This document shows positions 1-5,294 of a stretch of 7,344 bases of DNA, piece after piece. The notes beneath the pieces are model-generated. The model was not told the origin of the DNA and did not search any database. It was given only the letters and a program-made list of their open reading frames with translations. Position 1 is the stretch's first letter. The number at the start of each line of letters is the position of its first letter. Origin of the DNA: Solirubrobacteraceae bacterium (GTDB lineage Bacteria > Actinomycetota > Thermoleophilia > Solirubrobacterales > Solirubrobacteraceae); the NCBI GenBank assembly GCA_016462625.1, contig JAEMSV010000153.1, positions 1 to 7,344 on the forward strand, written 5' to 3'. Made by a program: the position numbers and the translations under genes.

Positions 1-85
1 GATGGCACCCTCACCGCGAGGTGGGTTCGCAAAGCCAGAGGTCTCACGCACGGGTCTGCGTCCCGCGCGAGACGGCTCGGCTGCC
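1..85 (+). promoter_or_regulatory. Cyclic di-GMP-I (GEMM-I) riboswitch aptamer, 5' edge cut by the window
   Basis: This leader RNA matches the class I cyclic di-GMP aptamer in both sequence and spacing. GGC (4-6) pairs with GCC (34-36). Inside are 3 nt, a 6-bp stem (10-15 with 20-25, one G-U), a GNRA tetraloop GCGA (16-19), and then 8 nt ending in the hallmark CGCAAA (28-33) before GCC. The Vibrio Vc2 aptamer, as I recall it, has the same order: GGC, 3 nt, 6 bp, GAAA loop, 6 bp, GACGCAAA, GCC. A second stem pairs GTCTC (41-45) with GAGAC (69-73) around a variable hairpin. It is followed by GGCTCGGCTGCC (74-85), which resembles the 3' strand carrying the tetraloop receptor and the ligand-contacting C. 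By my alignment G4 and A31 correspond to Vc2 G20 and A47. The outer P1 strand may begin before base 1. The aptamer should control the secreted protein gene starting at 137. Confidence 0.86.
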
Positions 86-112
86 AGTGGCCTGCACCAC
101 AGGACGCCACTG
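85..112 (+). promoter_or_regulatory. Candidate expression-platform hairpin of the riboswitch
   Basis: CAGTGGC (85-91) and GCCACTG (106-112) form a perfect 7-bp inverted repeat around a 14-nt loop. Its left arm begins at the last base of the aptamer's closing TGCC (82-85), so forming it could compete with closure of the aptamer. No T-run follows (bases 113-120 are CCCCGCAT-like), so it is not a classic intrinsic terminator. Control by translation or by Rho would be more likely. This is inference from pairing alone. Confidence 0.4.
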
Positions 113-128
113 CCCCGCATCCGAACCC

Positions 129-132
129 GGAG
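129..132 (+). promoter_or_regulatory. Ribosome binding site supporting the start at 137
   Basis: GGAG lies 4 nt before the ATG at 137. It supports this internal start over the open reading frame's upstream extension, which would run through the riboswitch. The stretch GGTCTC (40-45), part of the aptamer's second stem, could pair with GAGAACC (130-136) with one bulged A. This offers a possible way to mask the site when the aptamer is not folded. Confidence 0.5.
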
Positions 133-136
133 AACC

Positions 137-973
137 ATGCTGAAGCGCGTGCCATCCCTTCTTGCCGTCGCCACGATCGGTGGCCTGGCCTTCGTCCCGG
201 CTGCATCGGCGACGACCATGTACCCGCTTGTCAACTGCGTCGAGACGACGAGCACCGGCGCCAAGATCGTGCACTTCGGCTACGACAACCAGGAGGGTTC
301 GGTCGTCACGCGCAGCGTCGCGAAGTCCGAGGGCAAGAACTCCTGGCTCAACCTGATCTACGACGGGCCGTCCGGCAGCTGGGCCCCGCCGGTCCACCCG
401 TGGGGCTCGGTCGACGACAGCAAGATCGACCGCGGCCAGCCGACGACCTTCCAGATGGGCGTCCACAACGACGTCTTCACGGTGCCGATGACCGGCCCGC
501 AGCTGACCTGGGCGCTCGTCGGCAACTGGGCGACGGCGGATGCCGAGAGCCCCGCGTGCCCGGCCCCGGAGACCCCCGAGAAGCCGACGGATCCGCCCAC
601 CACGCCGCCGGTGGACACGCCGACTCCGGCCGCCTCGACGCCGACGCCCGTGACCACGCCCGTCACGACGTCCGGCAAGAAGACCTGCACCTCGCGCCGG
701 ACGCTGACCATCCGCATCCGTGAGCGCAAGGGCCAGAAGATCAAGTCCGCGAAGCTCGTCTTCAACGGCAAGACGCTCAGCAACAGCCGTCGCACCACGG
801 ACGGCCGGGTCGTCGCCAAGCTCGATTTCCGCAAGCTGCCGAGCGGCCGCTTCACGGTGCAGATCAAGGCGAAGCTGACCAACGGCAAGACCAAGACGTA
901 CAGCCGCAAGTACTACACGTGCAAGCCGAAGTGGGGCCCGGCGAACAACCTGGCCTCGAAGAAGTCGCTGTAG
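137..973 (+). CDS. Secreted two-domain protein, FGY/RGQPT-type N-domain plus conserved C-terminal module
   Basis: This 278-aa protein begins with a Sec signal peptide: MLKR, a hydrophobic stretch at about 8-20, and a probable cut after ASA at residue 25. Residues 30-137 carry the pattern C..., HFGYDNQ, DRGQPTTFQMGVHNDVF, W.L.G.WATADA. I know this pattern as a short uncharacterised beta-rich domain in many bacterial extracellular proteins (FGY.N...RGQPT.F.PG...F.V...W.L.G..A.A). Residues 142-181 form a Pro/Thr-rich linker. Residues 184-278 are a basic beta-rich module framed by Cys184 and Cys262 that may form a disulfide, ending in a tail NNL...SL. The same module occurs in the next gene. There is no LPXTG motif and no later membrane segment, so the protein is probably released or loosely wall-bound. 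The riboswitch upstream suggests cyclic di-GMP control. The start at 137 was chosen for its RBS and signal peptide. The function is unknown. Confidence 0.85.
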   Translation: MLKRVPSLLAVATIGGLAFVPAASATTMYPLVNCVETTSTGAKIVHFGYDNQEGSVVTRSVAKSEGKNSWLNLIYDGPSGSWAPPVHPWGSVDDSKIDRGQPTTFQMGVHNDVFTVPMTGPQLTWALVGNWATADAESPACPAPETPEKPTDPPTTPPVDTPTPAASTPTPVTTPVTTSGKKTCTSRRTLTIRIRERKGQKIKSAKLVFNGKTLSNSRRTTDGRVVAKLDFRKLPSGRFTVQIKAKLTNGKTKTYSRKYYTCKPKWGPANNLASKKSL

Positions 974-981
974 CACCAGTG

Positions 982-1021
982 CATCGCCGGGGGCCGCTGC
1001 GCAAGCGGTCCCCGGCAGATG
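982..1021 (+). terminator. Long GC-rich hairpin between the two secreted-protein genes
   Basis: CATC (982-985) pairs with GATG (1018-1021). Past one bulged A (1017), bases 986-998 pair with 1004-1016 in a 13-bp stem with one G-U pair and the loop GCGCA. Only a short TTT (1022-1024) follows, so termination may be partial. It could act as an attenuator, letting some transcription from the riboswitch leader continue into the second gene, or as an mRNA 3'-end stabiliser. Confidence 0.6.
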
Positions 1022-1043
1022 TTTCCAACCGCCGTAGGGACAC

Positions 1044-1048
1044 GGAGG
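1044..1048 (+). promoter_or_regulatory. Strong Shine-Dalgarno for the second secreted protein
   Basis: GGAGG lies 6 nt before the ATG at 1055, which is ideal spacing. It fixes the start of the second gene. It is clearly stronger than the GGAG of the riboswitch-controlled gene. Confidence 0.75.
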
Positions 1049-1054
1049 TAGACC

Positions 1055-1999
1055 ATGCGCAAGACGATCCTCGCGATCGGAGTGGCACTGATGACACTCC
1101 CACTCGCAACCGCGGTGCCGGCCGCGGCCGATGAACCGCCCACCGCGCCGCCCGGGTGCCAGGACTCAGAGCAGATGCAGCTCGCCTCACCCGACTCGGT
1201 GCAGGCACGCGGTGAGGTCCCGTGGGGGATCGACCCGGACTGCGTCACGCTGACGTTCGTCAAGACGCCCGCAGCGGAGTCCACGGACAAGACCGTGAGC
1301 ATCAGCTGGACGGTGTCGATCTTCGGCAACGAGAAGGGCTCGGACTGGTCGAAGTGGCGCAACGTCGTCTGCACCCTCGACGGCAAGCCCGTCGACTGCA
1401 CGGCGTCGCCCGAGACACTCCTCGCCGATCTCGCGCCGGGCGAGCACGTCTTCACCGTCTCGGGTGAGACCCCGTCGCTCTACGGGTGCGACGGCGACTT
1501 CTGCCCGAGCGCCGCGACCGTGACGTCGGCACCGTGCCCGTCCGACAACGACGCCGTCGCCGACCCGCGCTACGACTGCGTCAAGGTCTACGGCGAGGTC
1601 CGCTGGACGACGAAGAGCGAGCCCGTGCCCGAGGTGCCCGCGAAGCCGACGGAGACGACCACGCCGGCGCCGGTCGTCGCCGCCGCACCCGCGGCGACCG
1701 CGAAGGTCTGCACCTCGCGCCGCGGCGAGCTGACGATCCGCCTGCGCGAGCGCAAGGGCAAGGCCATCAAGAGCGCGAGCGTGTTCTTCAACGGCAAGAA
1801 GATCGCCATCGCCGAGCGCAACAAGGCCGGCCGCCTGACCGCGACGATCGACTTCGACGGGCTGCCCGCCGGGCGGTTCTCGCTGAAGATCAAGGCGAAG
1901 CTCGCCAACGGGAAGACCGCGACGTTCACGCGCCGCTACTTCACCTGCGAGCCGAAGCGCCCGCCGAGCAACAACCTCAGCGGGGCGAACTCGCTGTAG
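1055..1999 (+). CDS. Secreted Cys-rich protein with Ig-like domain and the shared C-terminal module
   Basis: This 314-aa protein has a signal peptide with a probable cut after AAA at residue 25. The mature part has ten cysteines, an even number that fits disulfides outside the cell. Around residues 80-136 the pattern VSISWTVSIF...C.LDGKPVDC..SPETLLADLAPGEHVFTVSG resembles the 'CSLDGG..C.SP..Y..L..G.HTF.VRA' Ig-like repeats common in actinobacterial secreted proteins. A Pro/Thr/Ala-rich linker follows at about 188-216. The C-terminal module at 219-314 (Cys219, Cys298) is homologous to that of the upstream gene: by eye about 55 of 95 positions are identical, including the tail NNL....SL. The pair therefore looks like a domain shuffle or duplication with replaced N-domains. 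No riboswitch precedes it. It may be transcribed by read-through of the hairpin at 982-1021 or from an unseen promoter. The function is unknown; adhesion or matrix binding is a guess. Confidence 0.85.
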   Translation: MRKTILAIGVALMTLPLATAVPAAADEPPTAPPGCQDSEQMQLASPDSVQARGEVPWGIDPDCVTLTFVKTPAAESTDKTVSISWTVSIFGNEKGSDWSKWRNVVCTLDGKPVDCTASPETLLADLAPGEHVFTVSGETPSLYGCDGDFCPSAATVTSAPCPSDNDAVADPRYDCVKVYGEVRWTTKSEPVPEVPAKPTETTTPAPVVAAAPAATAKVCTSRRGELTIRLRERKGKAIKSASVFFNGKKIAIAERNKAGRLTATIDFDGLPAGRFSLKIKAKLANGKTATFTRRYFTCEPKRPPSNNLSGANSL

Positions 2000-2013
2000 G
2001 CCTCAAGGTGTCC

Positions 2014-2039
2014 GGGGGATTCGCGTCAGCGAATCCCCC
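2014..2039. terminator. Terminator-like hairpin 1 in the convergent intergenic region
   Basis: Bases 2014-2024 and 2029-2039 form a perfect 11-bp stem (GGGGGATTCGC) with a 4-nt loop GTCA. It lies 14 bp after the stop of the second secreted protein. There is no T-tract on either side, but its position between convergent genes supports a terminator role. The loop region shares a core with the neighbouring hairpin. Confidence 0.65.
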
Positions 2040-2042
2040 AAT

Positions 2043-2090
2043 GCCGGTGTGACGGACGGCGAGCGCCAGCGAGTCGCCCGTCACACCGGC
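2043..2090. terminator. Terminator-like hairpin 2, overlapping the 3' end of the carboxyltransferase gene
   Basis: GCCGGTGTGACGG (2043-2055) pairs perfectly with 2078-2090 over 13 bp. Inside, GGCGA (2058-2062) can pair with TCGCC (2074-2078) if the outer stem gives up one pair. The right arm contains the last codons and the TGA stop (2083-2081) of the minus-strand gene. On that strand this hairpin is read first and hairpin 1 second. Together they look like a bidirectional terminator. Confidence 0.65.
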
Positions 2091-3655
2091 ACCACGCCGT
2101 GCTTCTTGTACGGGCGCTCGACGGTCTTGCCCTCGGCCATCTCGAGGGCGCGCACGATCGTCGGGCGCGTCTCGCGCGGGTCGATGACATCGTCGATCAT
2201 GTCGTTGCTCGCCGCGATGTAGACGTCGATGATCTCGCGGTAGGCGGCGATCAGCTCCGCCTTCTTGGCGGCCGGATCCTCGGCCTCCTCGACCTGCTTG
2301 CGGAAGATGATCTCGACTGCGCCCTCGGCGCCCATGACGCTGATCTCGGCGCTGGGCCACGCGACGATCAGGTCGGGCTCGTAGGCCCGGCCGTTCATCA
2401 CGTAGTAGCCGGCGCCGTAGGCCTTGCGCAGCACCACGGTGACCTTTGGCACCGTCGCGTTCGCGACCGCGTGGAGCATCTTCGCGCCGTGGCGGATGAT
2501 GCCCGCCTCCTCGACCTTCGTGCCGACCATGAAGCCCGGCACGTCGACGAGGAACACCAGCGGGATCCCGAAGGCGTTGCAGAGGTTCACGAAGCGCGCG
2601 GCCTTGTCGGCGGAGTCGTTGTCGAGGATCCCGCCGAGCTGCTTGGGCTGGCTGGCGACGATGCCCGCGGGGCGCCCACCGAACCGCGCAAAGCAGGTGA
2701 TGATCGTCTTCGCCCACTGCGGCTTCATGTCGAAGTACTCGCCGTCGTCGACGATCCGCTTGATCACCTCGTACATGTCGTACGGCTTGCGGTTGGACTC
2801 CGGCAGGACGTCGAGCAGGTCCTCGTCGCGGCGCTCGATCGGATCGGTCGGCGACGCCTGCGGCGGCGCGACGCCGTTGTGCGACGGGAAGAAGGACAGG
2901 TACTCGCGGATCTTCGCGATGCACTCCGGATCGTCCTTGACCTCGAGGTCACCGACGCCGCTCTTGCGGCAGTGCACCCGCGAGCCGCCGAGCTCCTCCT
3001 GGGTGACGTCCTCCCCCACCGCGGCGCGCACGAGGTGCGGGCCGGCGAGCGCCATCGAGCCGCGGCCCTTGACCATCGGGACGAAGTCGGCGAGGCCCGG
3101 GATGTACGCGGTGCCCGCGGCGCACGGCCCCATGAGCGCGGCGACCTGCGGGATGACGCCGGAGGCGACGACCTCCTCGCGGAAGAGGTGGCCCGACCCG
3201 GCGAAGAGCGAGCCGACGGCCTCCTGGATCCGGGCTCCGGCGCTGTCCAGCAGCCAGACCATCGGCATCCGCTTGGTCAGCGCAAGCTCGCGCAGGCGCG
3301 TGACCTTCAGCTCCCCGGTCATGCCCATCGAGCCGGCCATCACGGTGAAGTCGTAGGCGCACGCGGCGACGAGGCGGCCGTCGACCTTGCCGTACGCGGT
3401 GATGACGCCGTCGGCCGGCGCGTCCTTGCCGTCGAGGCCGCGGACCGAGTGGTGGATGCCGGCGTGGATGCCGAGCTCGGTGTACTCGCCATCGTCGAAG
3501 AGCAGCGCGAGGCGCTCGCGGGCGGTCAGCTTCTCGGCGGCGTGCTGGCGCTCGATCCGTTCCGCTCCGCCACCCTGCAGCGCCTTCTCCCGGCGGGCAT
3601 GCAGGTCGTCGACGAGCGGGCGCAGGAGCGAGGGCGGCGGCGTGTCGATGCTCAT
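2081..3655 (-). CDS. Acyl-CoA carboxylase, carboxyltransferase (beta) subunit
   Basis: From the ATG at 3655 the product is 524 aa, the usual length for propionyl/acetyl/methylcrotonyl-CoA carboxylase beta subunits. These move a carboxyl group from biotin to an acyl-CoA in the cytosol. The family start LVDDLHARREKALQGGG...ERQHAAEKLTARERLALLFDDG spans about 14-56. The N-terminal oxyanion region is DSAGARIQEAVGSL (137-150), followed by GVIPQVAALMGPCAAGTAYIP. The C-terminal half has FLVDVPGFMVGTKVEEAGII (about 368-387), KAYGAGYYVMNGRAYEPD (411-428) and AWPSAEISVMGAEGAVEIIF (432-451). HCRKSG (228-233) and GRAY (422-425) recall methylcrotonyl- or geranyl-CoA carboxylases, while GAEGAVEIIF is propionyl-CoA-carboxylase-like, so the substrate is open. 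Tyr418 aligns with the specificity residue Asp422 of Streptomyces PccB. The open frame extends upstream to 3820, but that part crosses a palindrome and the end of the next gene. No biotin-bearing subunit lies in the window. Confidence 0.93.
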   Translation of the reverse strand: MSIDTPPPSLLRPLVDDLHARREKALQGGGAERIERQHAAEKLTARERLALLFDDGEYTELGIHAGIHHSVRGLDGKDAPADGVITAYGKVDGRLVAACAYDFTVMAGSMGMTGELKVTRLRELALTKRMPMVWLLDSAGARIQEAVGSLFAGSGHLFREEVVASGVIPQVAALMGPCAAGTAYIPGLADFVPMVKGRGSMALAGPHLVRAAVGEDVTQEELGGSRVHCRKSGVGDLEVKDDPECIAKIREYLSFFPSHNGVAPPQASPTDPIERRDEDLLDVLPESNRKPYDMYEVIKRIVDDGEYFDMKPQWAKTIITCFARFGGRPAGIVASQPKQLGGILDNDSADKAARFVNLCNAFGIPLVFLVDVPGFMVGTKVEEAGIIRHGAKMLHAVANATVPKVTVVLRKAYGAGYYVMNGRAYEPDLIVAWPSAEISVMGAEGAVEIIFRKQVEEAEDPAAKKAELIAAYREIIDVYIAASNDMIDDVIDPRETRPTIVRALEMAEGKTVERPYKKHGVVPV

Positions 3656-3668
3656 ACCGAGCATCGTA
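3656..3668 (-). promoter_or_regulatory. Candidate -10 box with leaderless start for the carboxyltransferase gene
   Basis: On the minus strand TACGAT (3668-3663) resembles an actinobacterial -10 box. It is followed by 7 nt and then the ATG at 3655, so transcription would begin at about 3656, at or next to the start codon. No Shine-Dalgarno precedes this ATG, which fits a leaderless mRNA, common in Actinobacteria. No clear TTGACA-like -35 is visible at the right spacing; that position is occupied by the palindrome 3675-3699. Confidence 0.45.
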
Positions 3669-3674
3669 CGCAAG

Positions 3675-3699
3675 AAGTAGGAAGTGCCACTCCCTACTT
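3675..3699. promoter_or_regulatory. 25-bp near-perfect palindrome, probable operator
   Basis: The left half AAGTAGGAAGTG (3675-3686) and right half CACTCCCTACTT (3688-3699) are reverse complements at 11 of 12 positions around the single central C3687; the mismatch is A3682 against C3692. It covers about -19 to -43 relative to the inferred start at 3656, where a -35 element would sit. That fits an operator for a dimeric regulator, for example of the TetR type that often controls acyl-CoA genes. The regulator is not in the window. The alternative is a weak terminator hairpin for the cyclase gene, but the near-absent loop and lower GC argue for DNA binding. Confidence 0.6.
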
Positions 3700-3710
3700 G
3701 GACGATCGGG

Positions 3711-5219
3711 TCAAGCCGCGAGGCGGGTGCAGGCCCGGCCTGCGTCCTTCGCCGCGTACAGCGCCGTGTCGGCGCGGCGGAGGAGCCCCTCGACCGACTC
3801 CCCTTCGCGCCACTGCGCAACGCCGGCCGAACAGGTCTGGCCGTCGGGCGTGAGACCGCGCAAGCGGTCGACGATCACGAGCGCGTCGTCGAGGTCGCAC
3901 CCCGGCAACGCCACGGCGAACTCCTCGCCGCCCATCCGGGCGAGCAGGTCCACGTCGCGCAGCGTCGTCGTCCACGCGTCGGCGCACGAGGCCAGCAGCA
4001 CGTCGCCGGTCTGGTGCCCGTACTGGTCGTTGTAGGCCTTGAAGCGATCGAGGTCGACCATCGCGACCGTCAGCGGCTCGTGCGTGCGCGCCGAGACCGC
4101 GCACTCGCGGGCCATGAACTCGTTCCAGACCCGCCGGTTCGCCAGCCCGGTGAGTACGTCCGTGCGCGACTGGTGCTCGAGCCGCGCGACGAGGTCGGCG
4201 CGGTCGATCAGATGCCCGGCCTCGCGGGCCAACAGGCCGATGATCGCGACCTTGCGATCGGACATCGACGCGACCGGTTCGCGCCACCACACGCCGAGTA
4301 CACCGGTCACCTTGCCGCGCTCGACGATCGGCTCCCACAGGCCCGAGCTCGCCCGGGTCAGCTCGACCAGGCGCGGCGACGCCATCGCGTCGTTCGCGCA
4401 GTCCGGCGCAAAGTAGCGGCGGCCGGTGGCGAGGACCCGGCCGGCACCCGACGTGTGGCGCGACAGGTCGAGCGGAAAGTCCATCGGGAGGCCGGCGATC
4501 CCGACCTGCGCGCGGAAGTGGAGCTTGCCGCCCTCCCCGAACTCCCCGATCGTGGCGCCGGAACCTCCGGACACCAGGCACGCCGCCGCACACAGGCGCT
4601 CGCGCGCGTCGTCACCGGTGATGTCGCGTGTCAGGTTCGTGACGGCGCGCAGGTCGTCGAGGTGCTGCCGGTCGCGCTCCTGGGCCGCGCGGAGCGACGC
4701 GACGAGCGTGTGGACCACGTAGCCGACGAGGCCGCCGACGAACGTCAGCGCGATGACGCGGTGCCAGTCCGCACCGCTGAACTGCGGCTCGCCGACGAAC
4801 ACGATCTCGGCGGTGAAGACGACCGCGACGCCCGCGACGGTGACGAGCAACTGGCGGGCCGTGCCGTACAGCGCGACCCACACGACGGGCAGCAGCGCCA
4901 GGGCGGCGAGCCCGCGCCGCGGACCGTCCTGCCCGACGTCGGCGACGTAGACGACGACGAAGAACCCCAGTGCAGGAAGGATCTGCACCCAGCCCGGGGA
5001 CTGCGGCAGCCGCGTGAACGCGAGGCTCACGGCGACCAGGATCACCTGCAGCGCGATCGCCGGAAGCATCTCGTTCAACGGGACCCCGTCGGGCCCGATG
5101 AGGGCGCTCAGCAGAACGACGGTCGCCACGAGGGCGAACGGAGCGAGGCGGAGGGAGACCTCGCGGGCAGAGCCGCTCAGCGGGCGGCCTGGCTGGGGTT
5201 CGGCCATCACCCCGAACAT
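3711..5219 (-). CDS. Membrane-bound GAF-GGDEF diguanylate cyclase
   Basis: The 502-aa product makes cyclic di-GMP from two GTP at the membrane. About six hydrophobic segments lie within residues 24-173 (near 24-41, 51-68, 78-94, 104-118, 124-143 and 155-173). A short coiled linker (AAQERDRQHLDDL) and a GAF-like sensor region (about 190-345, starting LRAVTNLTRDI and including SSGLWEPI, GKVTGVLGVWW) follow. The GGDEF domain begins with DVLTGLANRR (354-363) and has the metal-binding MVDLDRFKAYND (387-398). The active site is GGEEF (430-434), with an RxxD inhibitory site (R421-D424) exactly five residues upstream, so the enzyme looks catalytically competent and feedback-inhibited. No EAL domain follows. 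The start at 5219 has GGTGG a few bases upstream; Met5 (5207), preceded by GGGG, is the alternative. The downstream gene seems to have its own promoter. What the GAF region senses cannot be told. Confidence 0.93.
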   Translation of the reverse strand: MFGVMAEPQPGRPLSGSAREVSLRLAPFALVATVVLLSALIGPDGVPLNEMLPAIALQVILVAVSLAFTRLPQSPGWVQILPALGFFVVVYVADVGQDGPRRGLAALALLPVVWVALYGTARQLLVTVAGVAVVFTAEIVFVGEPQFSGADWHRVIALTFVGGLVGYVVHTLVASLRAAQERDRQHLDDLRAVTNLTRDITGDDARERLCAAACLVSGGSGATIGEFGEGGKLHFRAQVGIAGLPMDFPLDLSRHTSGAGRVLATGRRYFAPDCANDAMASPRLVELTRASSGLWEPIVERGKVTGVLGVWWREPVASMSDRKVAIIGLLAREAGHLIDRADLVARLEHQSRTDVLTGLANRRVWNEFMARECAVSARTHEPLTVAMVDLDRFKAYNDQYGHQTGDVLLASCADAWTTTLRDVDLLARMGGEEFAVALPGCDLDDALVIVDRLRGLTPDGQTCSAGVAQWREGESVEGLLRRADTALYAAKDAGRACTRLAA

Positions 5220-5256
5220 CGGTCCACCGGTCAGCCGACTTGATTCCCCAATTAGC

Positions 5257-5278
5257 GGGACACCGGAAGCGGTGACCC
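5257..5278 (-). terminator. Small hairpin between the hydratase and cyclase genes
   Basis: GGG-A-CACCG (5257-5265) pairs with CGGTG-A-CCC (5270-5278), giving 8 bp with one A/A mismatch and a 4-nt loop. It sits 17-38 nt past the stop of the hydratase gene on the minus strand. It is followed on that strand by the AT-richer TAATT patch (near 5254-5250), not a T-run. It may be a weak terminator, and the AT-rich patch (about 5241-5254) may belong to a promoter of the cyclase gene. Both readings are tentative. Confidence 0.35.
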
Positions 5279-5294
5279 CACGATGCGCCAGCTT

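Noticed and set aside
2..136. N-terminal extension of the first secreted protein from an ATG at base 2
   Set aside because: It runs through the riboswitch, and the signal peptide and GGAG support the ATG at 137.
44..976. 310-codon open frame on the minus strand opposite the first secreted protein
   Set aside because: Arg/Ala/Gly-rich composition typical of a GC-rich shadow frame; no domain; overlaps a gene with clear motifs.
974..1054. Second riboswitch ahead of the paralogous gene
   Set aside because: The gap is only 81 nt, is mostly filled by a simple hairpin, and lacks the GCAAAGCC core.
3656..3820. 55-residue N-terminal extension of the carboxyltransferase
   Set aside because: It covers the palindrome and the 3' end of the cyclase gene and is Arg/Ser/Thr-rich; family proteins begin near the ATG at 3655.
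2099..3853. 584-codon plus-strand open frame opposite the carboxyltransferase gene
   Set aside because: Low-complexity Arg/Leu/Asp/Val composition from antisense reading of a GC-rich gene; no recognisable motif.
3854..3869. Perfect small hairpin GACCGC-GCAA-GCGGTC
   Set aside because: It lies inside the cyclase coding region where codon choice in GC-rich DNA easily gives such repeats; no context supports a function.
3684..5243. 519-codon plus-strand open frame opposite the cyclase gene
   Set aside because: Antisense shadow of a gene with intact GGDEF motifs; no domain of its own.
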